A stretch of 64,000 bases of DNA from Sisyra terminalis. Its lineage: Eukaryota; Arthropoda; Insecta; Neuroptera; Sisyridae. Location of the stretch: NCBI GenBank assembly GCA_958496175.1, contig OY292278.1:14198001-14262000 (forward strand), in the 5' to 3' direction. Below, piece by piece: positions 13,136-23,113 of this stretch (position 1 is the stretch's first letter; the number at the start of each line of letters is the position of its first letter). The notes beneath the pieces were generated by a model. That model was given only the letters and a program-made list of their open reading frames with translations, was not told the DNA's origin and ran no database searches. Position numbers and translations under genes: made by a program.

Positions 13136-13383
13136 AGATTGTGGCGAGACAACTTGCTTTGTTAGATAAGTTGCCTATTCGCGAGTCGAAATGTTTTTCT
13201 ATCAGATCCTGTTTCGAGGAGGTGTCCAAAAGTCATCCCCAGCTCCTGTTGTGACAGGTCACAACAGCTCCTGTTTTTATGGTTGCAGACTTTTGGAGCA
13301 TCTTGAGTGGGAAGATAAGTAACCTGAAATCGTCTCAGCATTTCCGCCTCCAGTCACGATTGTAACCATCGTCATAAGTACCT

Positions 13384-15360
13384 CCGTCAAGTTAGTATCC
13401 GACTTTTAAAAATTTTAAATATATTTTTTGGTAGACTTTGGTTTGTACTTGATTTTACCAAAAAAAATTTCGTTTGTTTCTCGACCGAAAAAAAGTTATT
13501 AAATTTTTAAATATCAATTGCCCCCTTTGTTGGATTTTTCAAAAATTTTAACCGCTATAGATGGGCCTTGACACGTTAAGGATTGTACCGAAAAAATTTT
13601 GTTTCCAACTTTAACCCAAAAAGAGTTATGAGCGATTTTGTAAACGCACTTATTCCATTGTTGAATTTTATAACGACTGTTATTTTTTTTTTCAACTAAA
13701 GTACAAACAATTGTATTGCACTGCAATTCGGATGTAAGTACTACATAGAAACATATCCCAAAAAAAATGTCCTAATTCAATCCAAACAATAATTATAACG
13801 GTTTTTGTAAATGTAATTAGACTCCCATTACTTCATTGTTGAAACAGTAAAAACGGCCATAGATTTGATTCTGTTGAGGTACAAACGATTTTTTTTGCGG
13901 ATTCTTCCGGGTATTGGTTTCTAGTTGATGGTACCGGTTGAATTTTCGTTTGTATCCCAACCGTAAAGAAAATAGAGTTTTCCGGCTACTACTGGTTTTT
14001 CTTTAGTGATTTTCCAATTTCATCAACGGTACAATCTAGCTACTGTGTTGCTGAGGATTTTACTGAAAAAAAAATTGTCTTAACTCCATCCTAACGAGAC
14101 TTATGATGGTTTTTGTAGGAGTAATTACACTCTCATTACTTTATTGTTGAAACATTTAAAAACGGCCATAGATTTGATTCTGTTGAGGTACAAACGATTT
14201 TTTCTGCGGATTCTTCCGAGTATTAGTCTCTAGTTGTTGGTAATGGTTAAATTTTCACTTATACCCCAACCGGAAAGAAGATACAGTTTTCCGGCTACTA
14301 CTGATTTTCCTTGGGAGATTTTCCAAATCCACCGACGGTAACATCTAGCTACAGCATTTCTGAGGATTGTACCGAAAAAAATTTGCTTTTAACTCTATCC
14401 CAACGGTAACTATGATGGCTTTTGTAATAGTATTTAGACTCCAATTACTTCAAGACAGTTTCTACAAAGAAATAATGAGAGTCAAATAATTCATACAAAA
14501 ACCTTCATAATTACCGTTAGGATAGAGTTAGAAGAGATTTTTTTTGGTGCAATCCTCAGCAATAAAATAGCTATACTCTATCATTGTTGGATATGGAAAA
14601 TCTCCCAAGGAAAACCGGTAATAGCCGGAAAACTATTTTCTTTCCGGTTGGGGTAAAAACAAAAATTCAACCGTTACTATCAATAAGAGACCAGCACCTG
14701 GAAGAACCCGCAAAAAAGTTCGTTTATACCTTAACAGAATCAAAATTTATGGCCGTTTTTACTGTTTCAACAATGAAGTAATGAAAGTCTGATTACTTCT
14801 ACAAAAAACATCGTAAGTACCGTTAGGATAGAGTCAGGAGAAAAATGTTTTCGGTACAATCCTCAATAACACAGTAGCTAGATTGTACCGTTGGTGAAAT
14901 TGGAAATTCTCCCAAGGAAAATATTTTATTGTCGGAAAACTGCATTTTCTTTCCGGTTGAGGTACAAACGAAAATGCAACCGTTACCATCAATAAGAGAC
15001 CAGCTCCTGGAAGAATCCCCTAAAAAATTCTTTTGTACCTCAACATATTCAAAATTATGGCTGTTTTTGCAGTTTCAACAATGAAGTAATGTGAGTTTAA
15101 TTACTCATACAAAATCCATACTAATTACCGTTGGGAAAGAGTTAGAAGAAAAAATGTCGGTACTATCCTCAGCAACACATTAGCTAGATTATACTGATAT
15201 TGAATTTGGAAGTTTTCCCAAGAAAAATCTGTTATTAAAAAACTGCACTTTCTTTTCGGTTGAGGTACAAACAAAAACAAATTGTAACTAATACTAATAG
15301 AATAACTACTTCCTGAAAAAGTGAGTATTAATGGCGGAGACAAATACTCTAACAAAAAAT
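13384..15360. repeat. Large palindrome made of ~310-bp tandem units
   Basis: In the left arm (about 13384-14452) phrases such as aacggccatagatttgattc recur about 308 bp apart (13853, 14161), and ttccggctactac recurs near 13980 and 14290. In the right arm (about 14455-15360) the same unit is reverse-complemented (tttccggttg, gaatcaaaatttatggccg) and again repeats with a ~309-bp step (caacaatgaag at 14768 and 15077). The turn lies near 14450. No coding potential is evident; ORFs here simply follow the repeat. It may be satellite DNA or the long terminal repeats of a foldback element. Confidence 0.85.
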
Positions 15361-16103
15361 CGATTTTTCCAATCCTTTTCCCAATATACTGACAAACTTG
15401 TTGAGAAACTTATCAAATGGTCATTTGTCATCATTTATATCTTCCGTCAACTAGTAATTAAGAATTATTCCACCAGTAATTTGCAAAAAATGTTCATAAC
15501 CTGCTAAATAACAATTTCTAACTTTAAGTATATTTTTTTTTCAATTCATATTTTATTTTTTCCAATTTTCAATTCTGAAATTAAGAAAACTTTTCTGCTA
15601 CTTTAGTAATAATAAAATTATTGTTTAACTCGTCACAAAATTTTGTTCAATTACTGTAATCAAATTAACAACTCAGAATTCTTTTACAACTTTTCGAAAT
15701 TCAACTTCTGTCGGCAACATAATTTCCCACTCGAATATCCGATACATAATACGATTAAACTCTTGCAAAGAAGAGCTACCAAAGACTATAAATGATTTTA
15801 AACAAAATATCTCTAATAATCTAATTTGGGAAACTTCTCATCTATGCTGGTTCCCTGTATGGTTATACATGTATGTATGCTTATGAAACTCAGAGATGTA
15901 TTTAATGCTTTTAATATAAACAATAAAGGAAAGCTCTCGACAAACTATTGTAATTTAACGTCATTAACTACTTGCTGAAGACTTGATGAAACTGCAATAT
16001 ATATATTTCACATCACACACAACTTTATTTGATTAAATCGTTTTCATTGTAGCAATAATGCGATATTTAATATAAATGAGGTAAAATAATAAAGTTTATA
16101 TAA
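15361..16103. other. Unannotated AT-rich interval
   Basis: No gene, transposon end or tandem repeat is recognised in this interval. Confidence 0.4.
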
Positions 16104-16478
16104 ATGCACGAGCTTTTTCCCCAAGTTTCCAGTTTATGTTTTATGTGCCCAAAGCTAGGAAACAGTGAAACACTCGGCTTATATTATATAAATGAAGTAA
16201 TTTCTATTAATTCTAGTCACGTAAATGTTTTTGATTGTCTTTCTGTGGATTATGCACAAAAGCTTCAAGGATATCGAGTACGAATCATTGGTGTAGACTT
16301 TAGAGGGAACAAAAGGATGGAAATTTATTTTTTCAGTATTGACTCAGCAGATATTTGTTTCAATAAAATCGCGTCATATCGGTTTGAACAAAACCTTGAA
16401 TGGTTTGGTTTTTATCTATCTGATACCTGTGGCTTCATTTACTTGGTTCATTTTTATAAAAGCTTGATTTTTAAATAA
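16104..16478 (+). CDS. Hypothetical ORF, possible ionotropic-receptor-like fragment
   Basis: 124 codons without a splice site I can defend. A TAA lies immediately before the ATG, so the ORF begins at or near this methionine. The middle reads VFDCLSVDYAQKLQGYRVRI, faintly reminiscent of the 'L-x-GY-x-hydrophobic' start of the ligand-binding region in divergent insect ionotropic receptors. Two cysteine-rich spots lie at the N-terminus (CFMCP) and near residue 85. No membrane pore region is present. The stop codon falls at the very edge of the palindromic element starting near 16474, so the natural 3' end may have been cut off by that insertion. The family call is a weak inference; it could be a chance ORF or another pseudogene. 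Confidence 0.3.
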   Translation: MHELFPQVSSLCFMCPKLGNSETLGLYYINEVISINSSHVNVFDCLSVDYAQKLQGYRVRIIGVDFRGNKRMEIYFFSIDSADICFNKIASYRFEQNLEWFGFYLSDTCGFIYLVHFYKSLIFK

Positions 16479-16536
16479 GAAAACAATTCAGGTTGTTAAA
16501 GATCGTTTTTTTTTTTATTAAATATTTTTACTATTT

Positions 16537-16580
16537 AATTAGCTACGTTTCGTTACGTATCGTAACTTCATCAGGCTTCT
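16537..16580 (-). ncRNA. Hammerhead-ribozyme-like motif, left arm of H1
   Basis: Minus-strand order: stem I AGC, core CUGAUGA, one extra A, stem II GUUACG/CGUAAC (6 bp) with loop AUA, GAA, stem III AC/GU (palindromic, no loop), cleavage-position A, stem I GCU. This fits a type I hammerhead of the minimal kind thought to work as dimers. The extra A between the core and stem II departs from the consensus. Confidence 0.45.
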
Positions 16581-16707
16581 TGATTCACAAAAATAAAATA
16601 TTTTTAATTTAAATTCAATTATGTAAATTGATTGAAATTAAATATAAATTCAATAACTTAAACTTATTGAATTTAAATTGAAAATATTTTATTTTTGTGA
16701 ATCAAGA

Positions 16708-16750
16708 ATCCTGATGAAGTTTCGATACGTAACGAAACGTAGCTAATTGA
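16708..16750 (+). ncRNA. Degenerate hammerhead-like motif, right arm of H1
   Basis: Same layout as the left arm, with CUGAUGA at 16711-16717 and GAAA at 16734-16737. A U·U mismatch in stem II (GUUUCG against CGUAAC) and a changed stem I base make it look less able to fold. Confidence 0.35.
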
Positions 16751-16811
16751 ACAGTAAAAATATTAAATAAAAAAAAACGATCTTGAACAATTTGAATTGT
16801 CTTCTTATTGA

Positions 16812-17174
16812 AAAAAATAAACGCTGAGACCTGAATTTTATCATCTTGATTTTTATTCTATAAGAAAGAAAAATTTTAGACCATAATACGCGTGATTAAA
16901 TATTAAGGATAATTCAAAGGAATTCCTTGTTAAAAACAAAAATTATGAATTATTCAACCTTTTCTTTTTATAGTTTTTTATAGTTAACAACCAATGGTCA
17001 TATTCATAAATGGGAAATCAAAGCGTCTTCAGTTGAAAGCACAAATTGATTCCTCAAAAATTGTGGTTGAAAAATCAACAAGATTGAAAATTTCAGTTAA
17101 AAATTCGACTCATATCCCCCTTAGAACCGTCAAATCCGACAACATTGCGTTTTCTCCTATATCTTTTATTCAAT
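16812..17174. other. Unannotated interval between H1 and repeat copy 1
   Basis: It contains a 61-codon ORF with no recognisable domain, probably chance. Nothing else is seen. Confidence 0.4.
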
Positions 17175-18092
17175 ACTAGTAGGTGCCCGTTGCATTCGCA
17201 AATAAAGGTTTTACCTCAATAAAATGTTTAATTTGAGATAATGTAGAGTTAATCAACAATAGAAATTTTTAATTAAATAATCAAAGTGTTGTTAATATAA
17301 AACAAAATTATCTAAAATTATATTAAGAAATAAAATATAAGTGTTTTTTTAAATCATTTTAATAACATTTAAAATAACGTCATTTCACTAAATTAGTATG
17401 AAAGTTTAATACTTATGTAGTACTTATACCAAATAGGCGATTTTATATTTTGGTTCGTTTTTCAACAATCAAACTTTTTAAAATCTATTTTATTTTATGA
17501 ACCAATGGTTGTGATCTGGAGTAATTATATATTCGGCTGATAAACATTAAGGTATCAATTTTTTGCCGTATATTTCACTGTCAATTCAAATAGAAAATCT
17601 TCCATTATAACTTTTCTTCGATATTTAGAACAATTCGAAAACCATTTATTGTTATTGAGAATAAATAAAATATTCGAATTTACTTCCACGCTTTCCACCT
17701 ATTTCCAACAATTTTGTATGACCAACGTCCAAATGTGCGAAATCGAATAGCTTTTCAGTCATTTTAACTAACATAAAGAAGGTCATTATTTTTTTTGTTT
17801 TACAATGTATTTTCAAATATAAGTGCACATTTGTGTCGGTGAAATTTGGAAAATGTTTTCCTTATACGATGTAGATATATAATAAGAAAGGGTTTTTGAA
17901 AATTCTTCCCCTAAAAGAGTGAAAAACGGTATCAAAGTTTGTACGGAATAACGTTTAATAAACAATCGAAATTTCAAATTTAATAATCAAAGTTCGTTTT
18001 ACCCCTACCTTGAATGTGTAAGTAGGGATAACAGCGCATGTGCATAGTCCATTCTGCACGGACGCACGGCAAGATAGCCAATTTATATATAT
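17175..18092 (+). mobile_element. Interspersed repeat family ACTAG, copy 1 (internally deleted)
   Basis: Starts ACTAGTAGGTGCCCGTTGC and ends after CGGACGCACGGCAAGATAGCC with a (TA)n tail. It is closely similar to 39971-41121 and 55991-57137 but about 230 bp shorter, because the segment holding the tcaaagtccgttaaa...ccaacg region is missing. There are no terminal inverted repeats and no long ORF. The TA-rich tail would suit a retroposed element, but the class is not established. Confidence 0.8.
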
Positions 18093-20535
18093 GTAGCGAT
18101 TTTTTTGTTAATTTAATTCTAAAATGGCATAATTTTCTCTTTTGTAGCTAAATTTTCATTATTGGTCGATTCAATCGCAAATAAGCCCTAAATGTTGCAA
18201 AATTTGATGGTTTTAAAAGGGATATGAGCCAAAAATTCTTTTAGTAGGAAAAAAATTACAAATAAAGTATCATCCGCAATACTTGCAATCTCCGAAATTG
18301 AATCTCGCCCGTCAGCTTTAAGCATTAAATATTACAGAAATTTAAAAGAATAGTAGCAAAACATGATTTCCTATAAGAAAAGCTTTTAAGAAAAATTGAA
18401 AGCTTTCAATTATCAGATAAGCTTTTATAAAGAAAGGAATTGAATATTTTTTGAAGATATTTGTTTTCTTCCTTAGATTTCAAACAATAATCCCACGTAA
18501 TTTCCTTACAATCAACTCAGTTGTTAATAATTATAATACACAGGGTAGGGTATATTAAAATTATTGTTTTATTATAATATTAGAAGAATGGATTTGAAAG
18601 ATGAAGCATCCCACATTACGTCTACAACGAAACTTTAAAGAATCGGAAGCAAGTATTGAAAGTTTTTCACAAGACGTTAAAGTATTTTCTTGAACAACAT
18701 GAATAATGAAGTAATTTTGAAATTTTAATGTCCGGAAAATATGTTACGGCTATGTGATGCTCAAACGAGAAATGCCTTTTGTTTATTTTTGCCATCTATT
18801 TGAGAAAATTAAATTTTAACTCTAATGAATAATTGAAGTACCTAACGCTATTAGAAAATACAGAAATTGAATATATTGTCTCTGTAAAGAAATTTTCTGC
18901 TCTTTGTATCTACTGGTAGGTGGGAATATGACGGAAGAGGGTAAAAGAGGGATATTAAAGCGTGACAAACTCAAAAAATAGAGAACAAATTCCGGTTGAG
19001 AAAGCTTTTGCCCGTTTAACGATACTAAAGACGCAATAATTCAAGGAAAATGTTGACAACATGGAAAAATTGTTGGATCACTTGTAGATGTTTTCATTTT
19101 TTAAATTGGTGCTCATTTGTGTCGAGAATAAGGGATGATGGTGGCGGCCGGGCTCTTGACTTCACCAATTGAACGGTTTGTAATTATTGTCTTATTTATC
19201 GTTTCTCATTTTTATTCTCTTCAAAAACAAAGAGCTGGAATTTCAATTTTACTACAAATTGAAATTCGTTTTAAATTAAATGTGTTTTGTAGTCGTAGTA
19301 GAGCTCATTTATTTGCTCTGAAGTAAAAAAAAAAAAACATTTTCTATAATCATATTAAAAAAACTGAACAACAACTATTGTAACTCACATACTAAGTGTT
19401 TCGTATTGCCTTCTATAAAGTGGAGAATTTGTCAACCACGTGAAAAACTTTCCACCAAAAAACCCAAATTAATAACTAGTCATTGACTATTTTTTTAATT
19501 TTTATACAATTATAAGAAACACAATGTTCTTTTCGGCTCCAACTCTAAAACTTAACATATTAGATTTTTAAAAAAAATCAAGAAATTTTCTATCTAAGAT
19601 TATAAGAATGGATTTGTTTTTTCGTTGGAAGTTTATGACTATAAAAAAACTAATATTTATGAAATGGCAATAGCTGAATCAAGCTAACATATTTTCAATT
19701 AACGCACGTAATCCCAATTATAATTTTCTTCAAGTAATATTTCATTTAAACTCTAAAGATTTTATCTGTTCGATATCCAAAGTTCACGAGTTTATCTCAC
19801 ACTTCATCGGATTAATATCTATTTAATAATGTGCCAAACAGATGAAGTTGGAAGTATTTGCTCTTGTACAAAATCAATCAATATTGTTAAAGTAAAATTC
19901 CAAAAATATCGCATCTATCAGTTAAATTAATTATTTTTTGAATTCATTGTGTGTAAAATTTGAATGATATAAAAGATCGAGCAAAATGAAAAATAGTAAA
20001 ATATTTTTAATACTATTCATAAATTGGTCATTAGGATTGTGGTCTAGCTTCGTAGAGAACCCTGCTAAAAATGTTTTTAGTGGCATTTTGAAATCATTAA
20101 CATTTAAGAATGCCTTTAATAACTTTAAACTACTTCTAATGGATTTTTTAAACATTTAAAATGCCTTTAAATCCTTTTTTAGCGGGGAACACTGTCATTG
20201 GTGTATCTTTTAAACATTACGTAGGTCACGTGGCACTTTCCTCTTTAATTATCTGATAGGGTGAAGCTTCAGGACTGACGTCATCAATATATTTGAATAA
20301 TGATGTAATTAATCAAAGAATTTGATACCACGAGTCCAACTTTACTGGCTACTGTTGGGTTTAGCATGTCTATAAGCAGGATTTCTTTAGCAGGATTTTT
20401 TTTCCTTGTACCATGGAGTATCAGCCAGTTGTCTAAGCATTTTTTGATTGAGCTTGTTCTATAATTTTTATTCAAGACTTACTGGCAAAGCTCTAAAGCT
20501 CAAAATCCAGAAATGAACTTCAAATTGATACTTCT
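18093..20535. other. Gene-free AT-rich interval
   Basis: No gene or transposon is recognised. A 63-codon ORF at 19135-19326 (VIIVLFIVSHFYSL hydrophobic run) shows no family signature and no splice context. Confidence 0.4.
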
Positions 20536-21845
20536 ATATCACAGGAATTGTCCTTTTTGAAACTTTAAGTCTAATTTCGGCTGTCTTTTAACACTTTGTT
20601 GTTTAATAATCCGAAGAGAAAAACAGCCCTTATGAGGAAACGTCGTCCCTTGAAAACGACCAATTTTAGGATAAAAATTCGGGAGACATTTTGAGATCGT
20701 TAACTTTCCATTTGAATTTTCCATGAACCTATCAGCTTAATAGAAAATCTTTTTTCCGAATTTCGTTGAATATGAATTTGATAATAATAATCAATTGATA
20801 ATCTGAAAAAAATGTATCCTTTACATCCTTTTTTTGGCACTTGAAAATAGTCCTTTTTGAAATTTTGAGGTCTTATTGCGGCTATCCTTTAATACACAGG
20901 ACAATAAAAATTTCACAATACTACTCACGTTAGGTTATTTTGAAATAATCCGAAAAACAGGCCTTATATGGAAACGTCATCCCTTGAAAACAACCAATTT
21001 GAGGGTAAATTTTCGGAATGCATTTTTAGATCGTTAACTTTTCATTTGATTTTTTCATGGAAATATCAATTAAATTGAAAATATTTTTCCACAGTTTCAT
21101 TAAATATGAATTTGTTAATAATAATCAATTAATTTTCCGAAAAAAATGTATTCCTTACATCCTTTTTTGGTACTTGGAAATAGTCCTTTTTGAAATTTTG
21201 AGGTCTTATTGCGGCTATCCTTTAATACACAGGACAATAAAAATTTCACAATACTACTCACGTTAGGTTATTTTGAAATAATCCGAAAAACAGGCCTTAT
21301 ATGGAAACGTCATCCCTTGAAAACAACCAATTTGAGGGTAAATTTTCGGAATGCATTTTTAGATCGTTAACTTTTCATTTGATTTTTCCATGGAAATATC
21401 AATTAAATTGAAAATATTTTTCCACAGTTTCATTAAATATGAATTTGTTAATAATAATCAATTAGTTTTCCGAAAAAAATGTATTCCTTACATCCTTTTT
21501 TGGTACTTGGAAATAGTCCTTTTTTAAATTTTGAAGTCTTATTGCGGCTGTCCTTTAACACACAGGACAAAATTGTTTTCACAATACCACTCACGTTAGG
21601 TTATTGTTAAATAATCCAATGAGAAAAACAGCCCTTAAGGAGCGTTAAAGCGTTAAAGAGCCCTTAAGGGGACGTTCCCTTTTAAGGAAACGTCATCCCT
21701 TGAAAACAACCAATTGGGGGGTAAATTTTCGGGATGCAGTTTGAGATCGTTGAGTTTTCATTTGATTTTTCCAAATATCTATCAACTGTATTTAAAAAAA
21801 AATTCAGTTTCGTTAAATATGGTTTAGTTAATAATAACCAACCAA
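20536..21845 (+). repeat. Tandem array, 333-bp unit, about four copies
   Basis: The phrase gg(c/t)acttg(g/a)aaatag recurs at 20836, 21169 and 21502, exactly 333 bp apart each time. A more diverged first unit begins near 20545. The two middle units are almost identical, while the outer ones have drifted and the last has a small local duplication around 21640-21690 (gcgttaaagagcccttaagg). No coding role is seen; 60-70-codon ORFs here are by-products of the unit. Confidence 0.9.
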
Positions 21846-22886
21846 TTAACGGTATTACCGTATTGATACGTTAGTCAATGCTTTTTTAAAAATAAAATAC
21901 ATTATATAATATCATTGTATGATAGTATTTGTATTATTCATCACAAAATGAATTTTATTTATTTTCATTTAATTTGAACCCCAATGACAAATTGTTCTGG
22001 GGAAAAACCTTTTTCCACCCTGAAAAGGGTTAAGTGTTACTTCTGTGCATGTATAGGCCAAGATAGACTTATTGTTCTGGCATTATTATCTTTTGGAAAA
22101 TGATATAATCTAAATAATGAGGAAGAAGAATTATCGAAATTGACTGCTGGAAAAAAGCTGTGAATTGTATATTTAATTTAAAAAAATTTAATCAAAAATT
22201 AAAAAAAATATTAATAGTTATGCTGAAATTAATAAAAAATAATTCATTCTATGAACATTAAAAAAATTGATGTTTTATCTTAATAACTGCTATGTTATGG
22301 ATTAACAAGAGCGGTTTATCGAATACAGCCTTGGGCGACATCGGACCTGAATCCGCCAATGGGTATGAAATCCCAAAAATTGACAAAAATTTCAATTGCA
22401 TTAATGAACTCCATAAAAATGTAACAAAATTCTGTAAATAAACAATTGTTTAATTTAGTCACACACTTTTGTGTACTCCAATTGTGAATGCTTTTCAATT
22501 AAACAATGAAACGTGAACATTATTGCTAATTGTTAATATGATTTTTGATTGAATCATTAAATTTAAACATTGTAATTTTTCCAGGATGTAACAAACTGAA
22601 AATGGTAATTGAAGCTTTTAATGCTTTTATCGTAAAATCCGACTGTAAATATAATAGGCATGCAAATGTAAACTAAAAAACGTACCATATGAAACAACAT
22701 TAACTTTATTAATGGAAACAATAACATTTTTCATTGTATTAACATTTTTTTAAAATTTCTACAAAACAGCCAAACACAATCACGTCGAATAAAATAATTC
22801 ATATTTACAAAATAGGCTAAATTGACTTTTGAATGAAAATCCACCATAAAACAAGCCACAAATGCAATGCCACGACGAAATGCTTC
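21846..22886. other. Downstream flank / 3' UTR side of the sulfotransferase gene
   Basis: The part next to 22887 should include the 3' UTR of the minus-strand sulfotransferase gene. A minus-strand AATAAA (plus-strand tttatt at 22705-22710) is a possible poly(A) signal, but such hexamers are common in AT-rich DNA. Nothing else is recognised. Confidence 0.35.
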
Positions 22887-23113
22887 CTAGCCAATCTCGT
22901 AACCAATTACATTTTCTAAATTATATCCGAATAATTTAAAATCGAGCTCATACATTTTGTACAATTGGTGAATGGTTTCGATCGATAACTGCCGAAAATA
23001 ATTCAATAATTTGTTGGACGTATTTGCCGTGCGGGTCATTGGAAACATCAGATTCGAGGCATTTATCATACTCAAAACCATGTCCGAATCCTCCACGAGA
23101 CTCTCGTATTTTC
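22887..23113 (-). CDS. Sulfotransferase exon 5 (C-terminus, stop)
   Basis: Acceptor tttttccag. Joined to exon 4 it gives NVIGKYESLVEDSDMVL, the family's '(V/I)GK(Y/F)E(S/T)L-x-ED' block, and it ends LFGYNLENVIGYEIG followed by TAG at 22889-22887. About 10.2 kb of intron separates it from exon 4. Confidence 0.95.

Larger units (their letters stand above)
16474..16811. mobile_element. Palindromic element H1 with hammerhead-like motifs in both arms
   Basis: The arms are reverse complements over nearly their whole length: left aataagaaaacaattcagg..., and the right end read inward aataagaagacaattcaaa.... The total is about 340 bp. Each arm carries a hammerhead-like core facing the same way relative to its arm. 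No ORF is present. The architecture matches the elements at 35830-36219 and 36597-36856, although the sequences differ. Confidence 0.8.

Noticed and set aside
13514..15355. ORFs of 65-76 codons inside the palindromic array
   Set aside because: They follow the repeat unit and are not conserved as open frames between units.
16537..16750. Plain DNA hairpin as a rho-type or other terminator
   Set aside because: The sequence is eukaryotic, and the motif order (CUGAUGA, stem, GAAA, short palindrome) fits a hammerhead better than a simple hairpin.
20536..21845. CRISPR-like array
   Set aside because: Repeats are 333 bp and contiguous with no unique spacers, so this is ordinary tandem repeat DNA.
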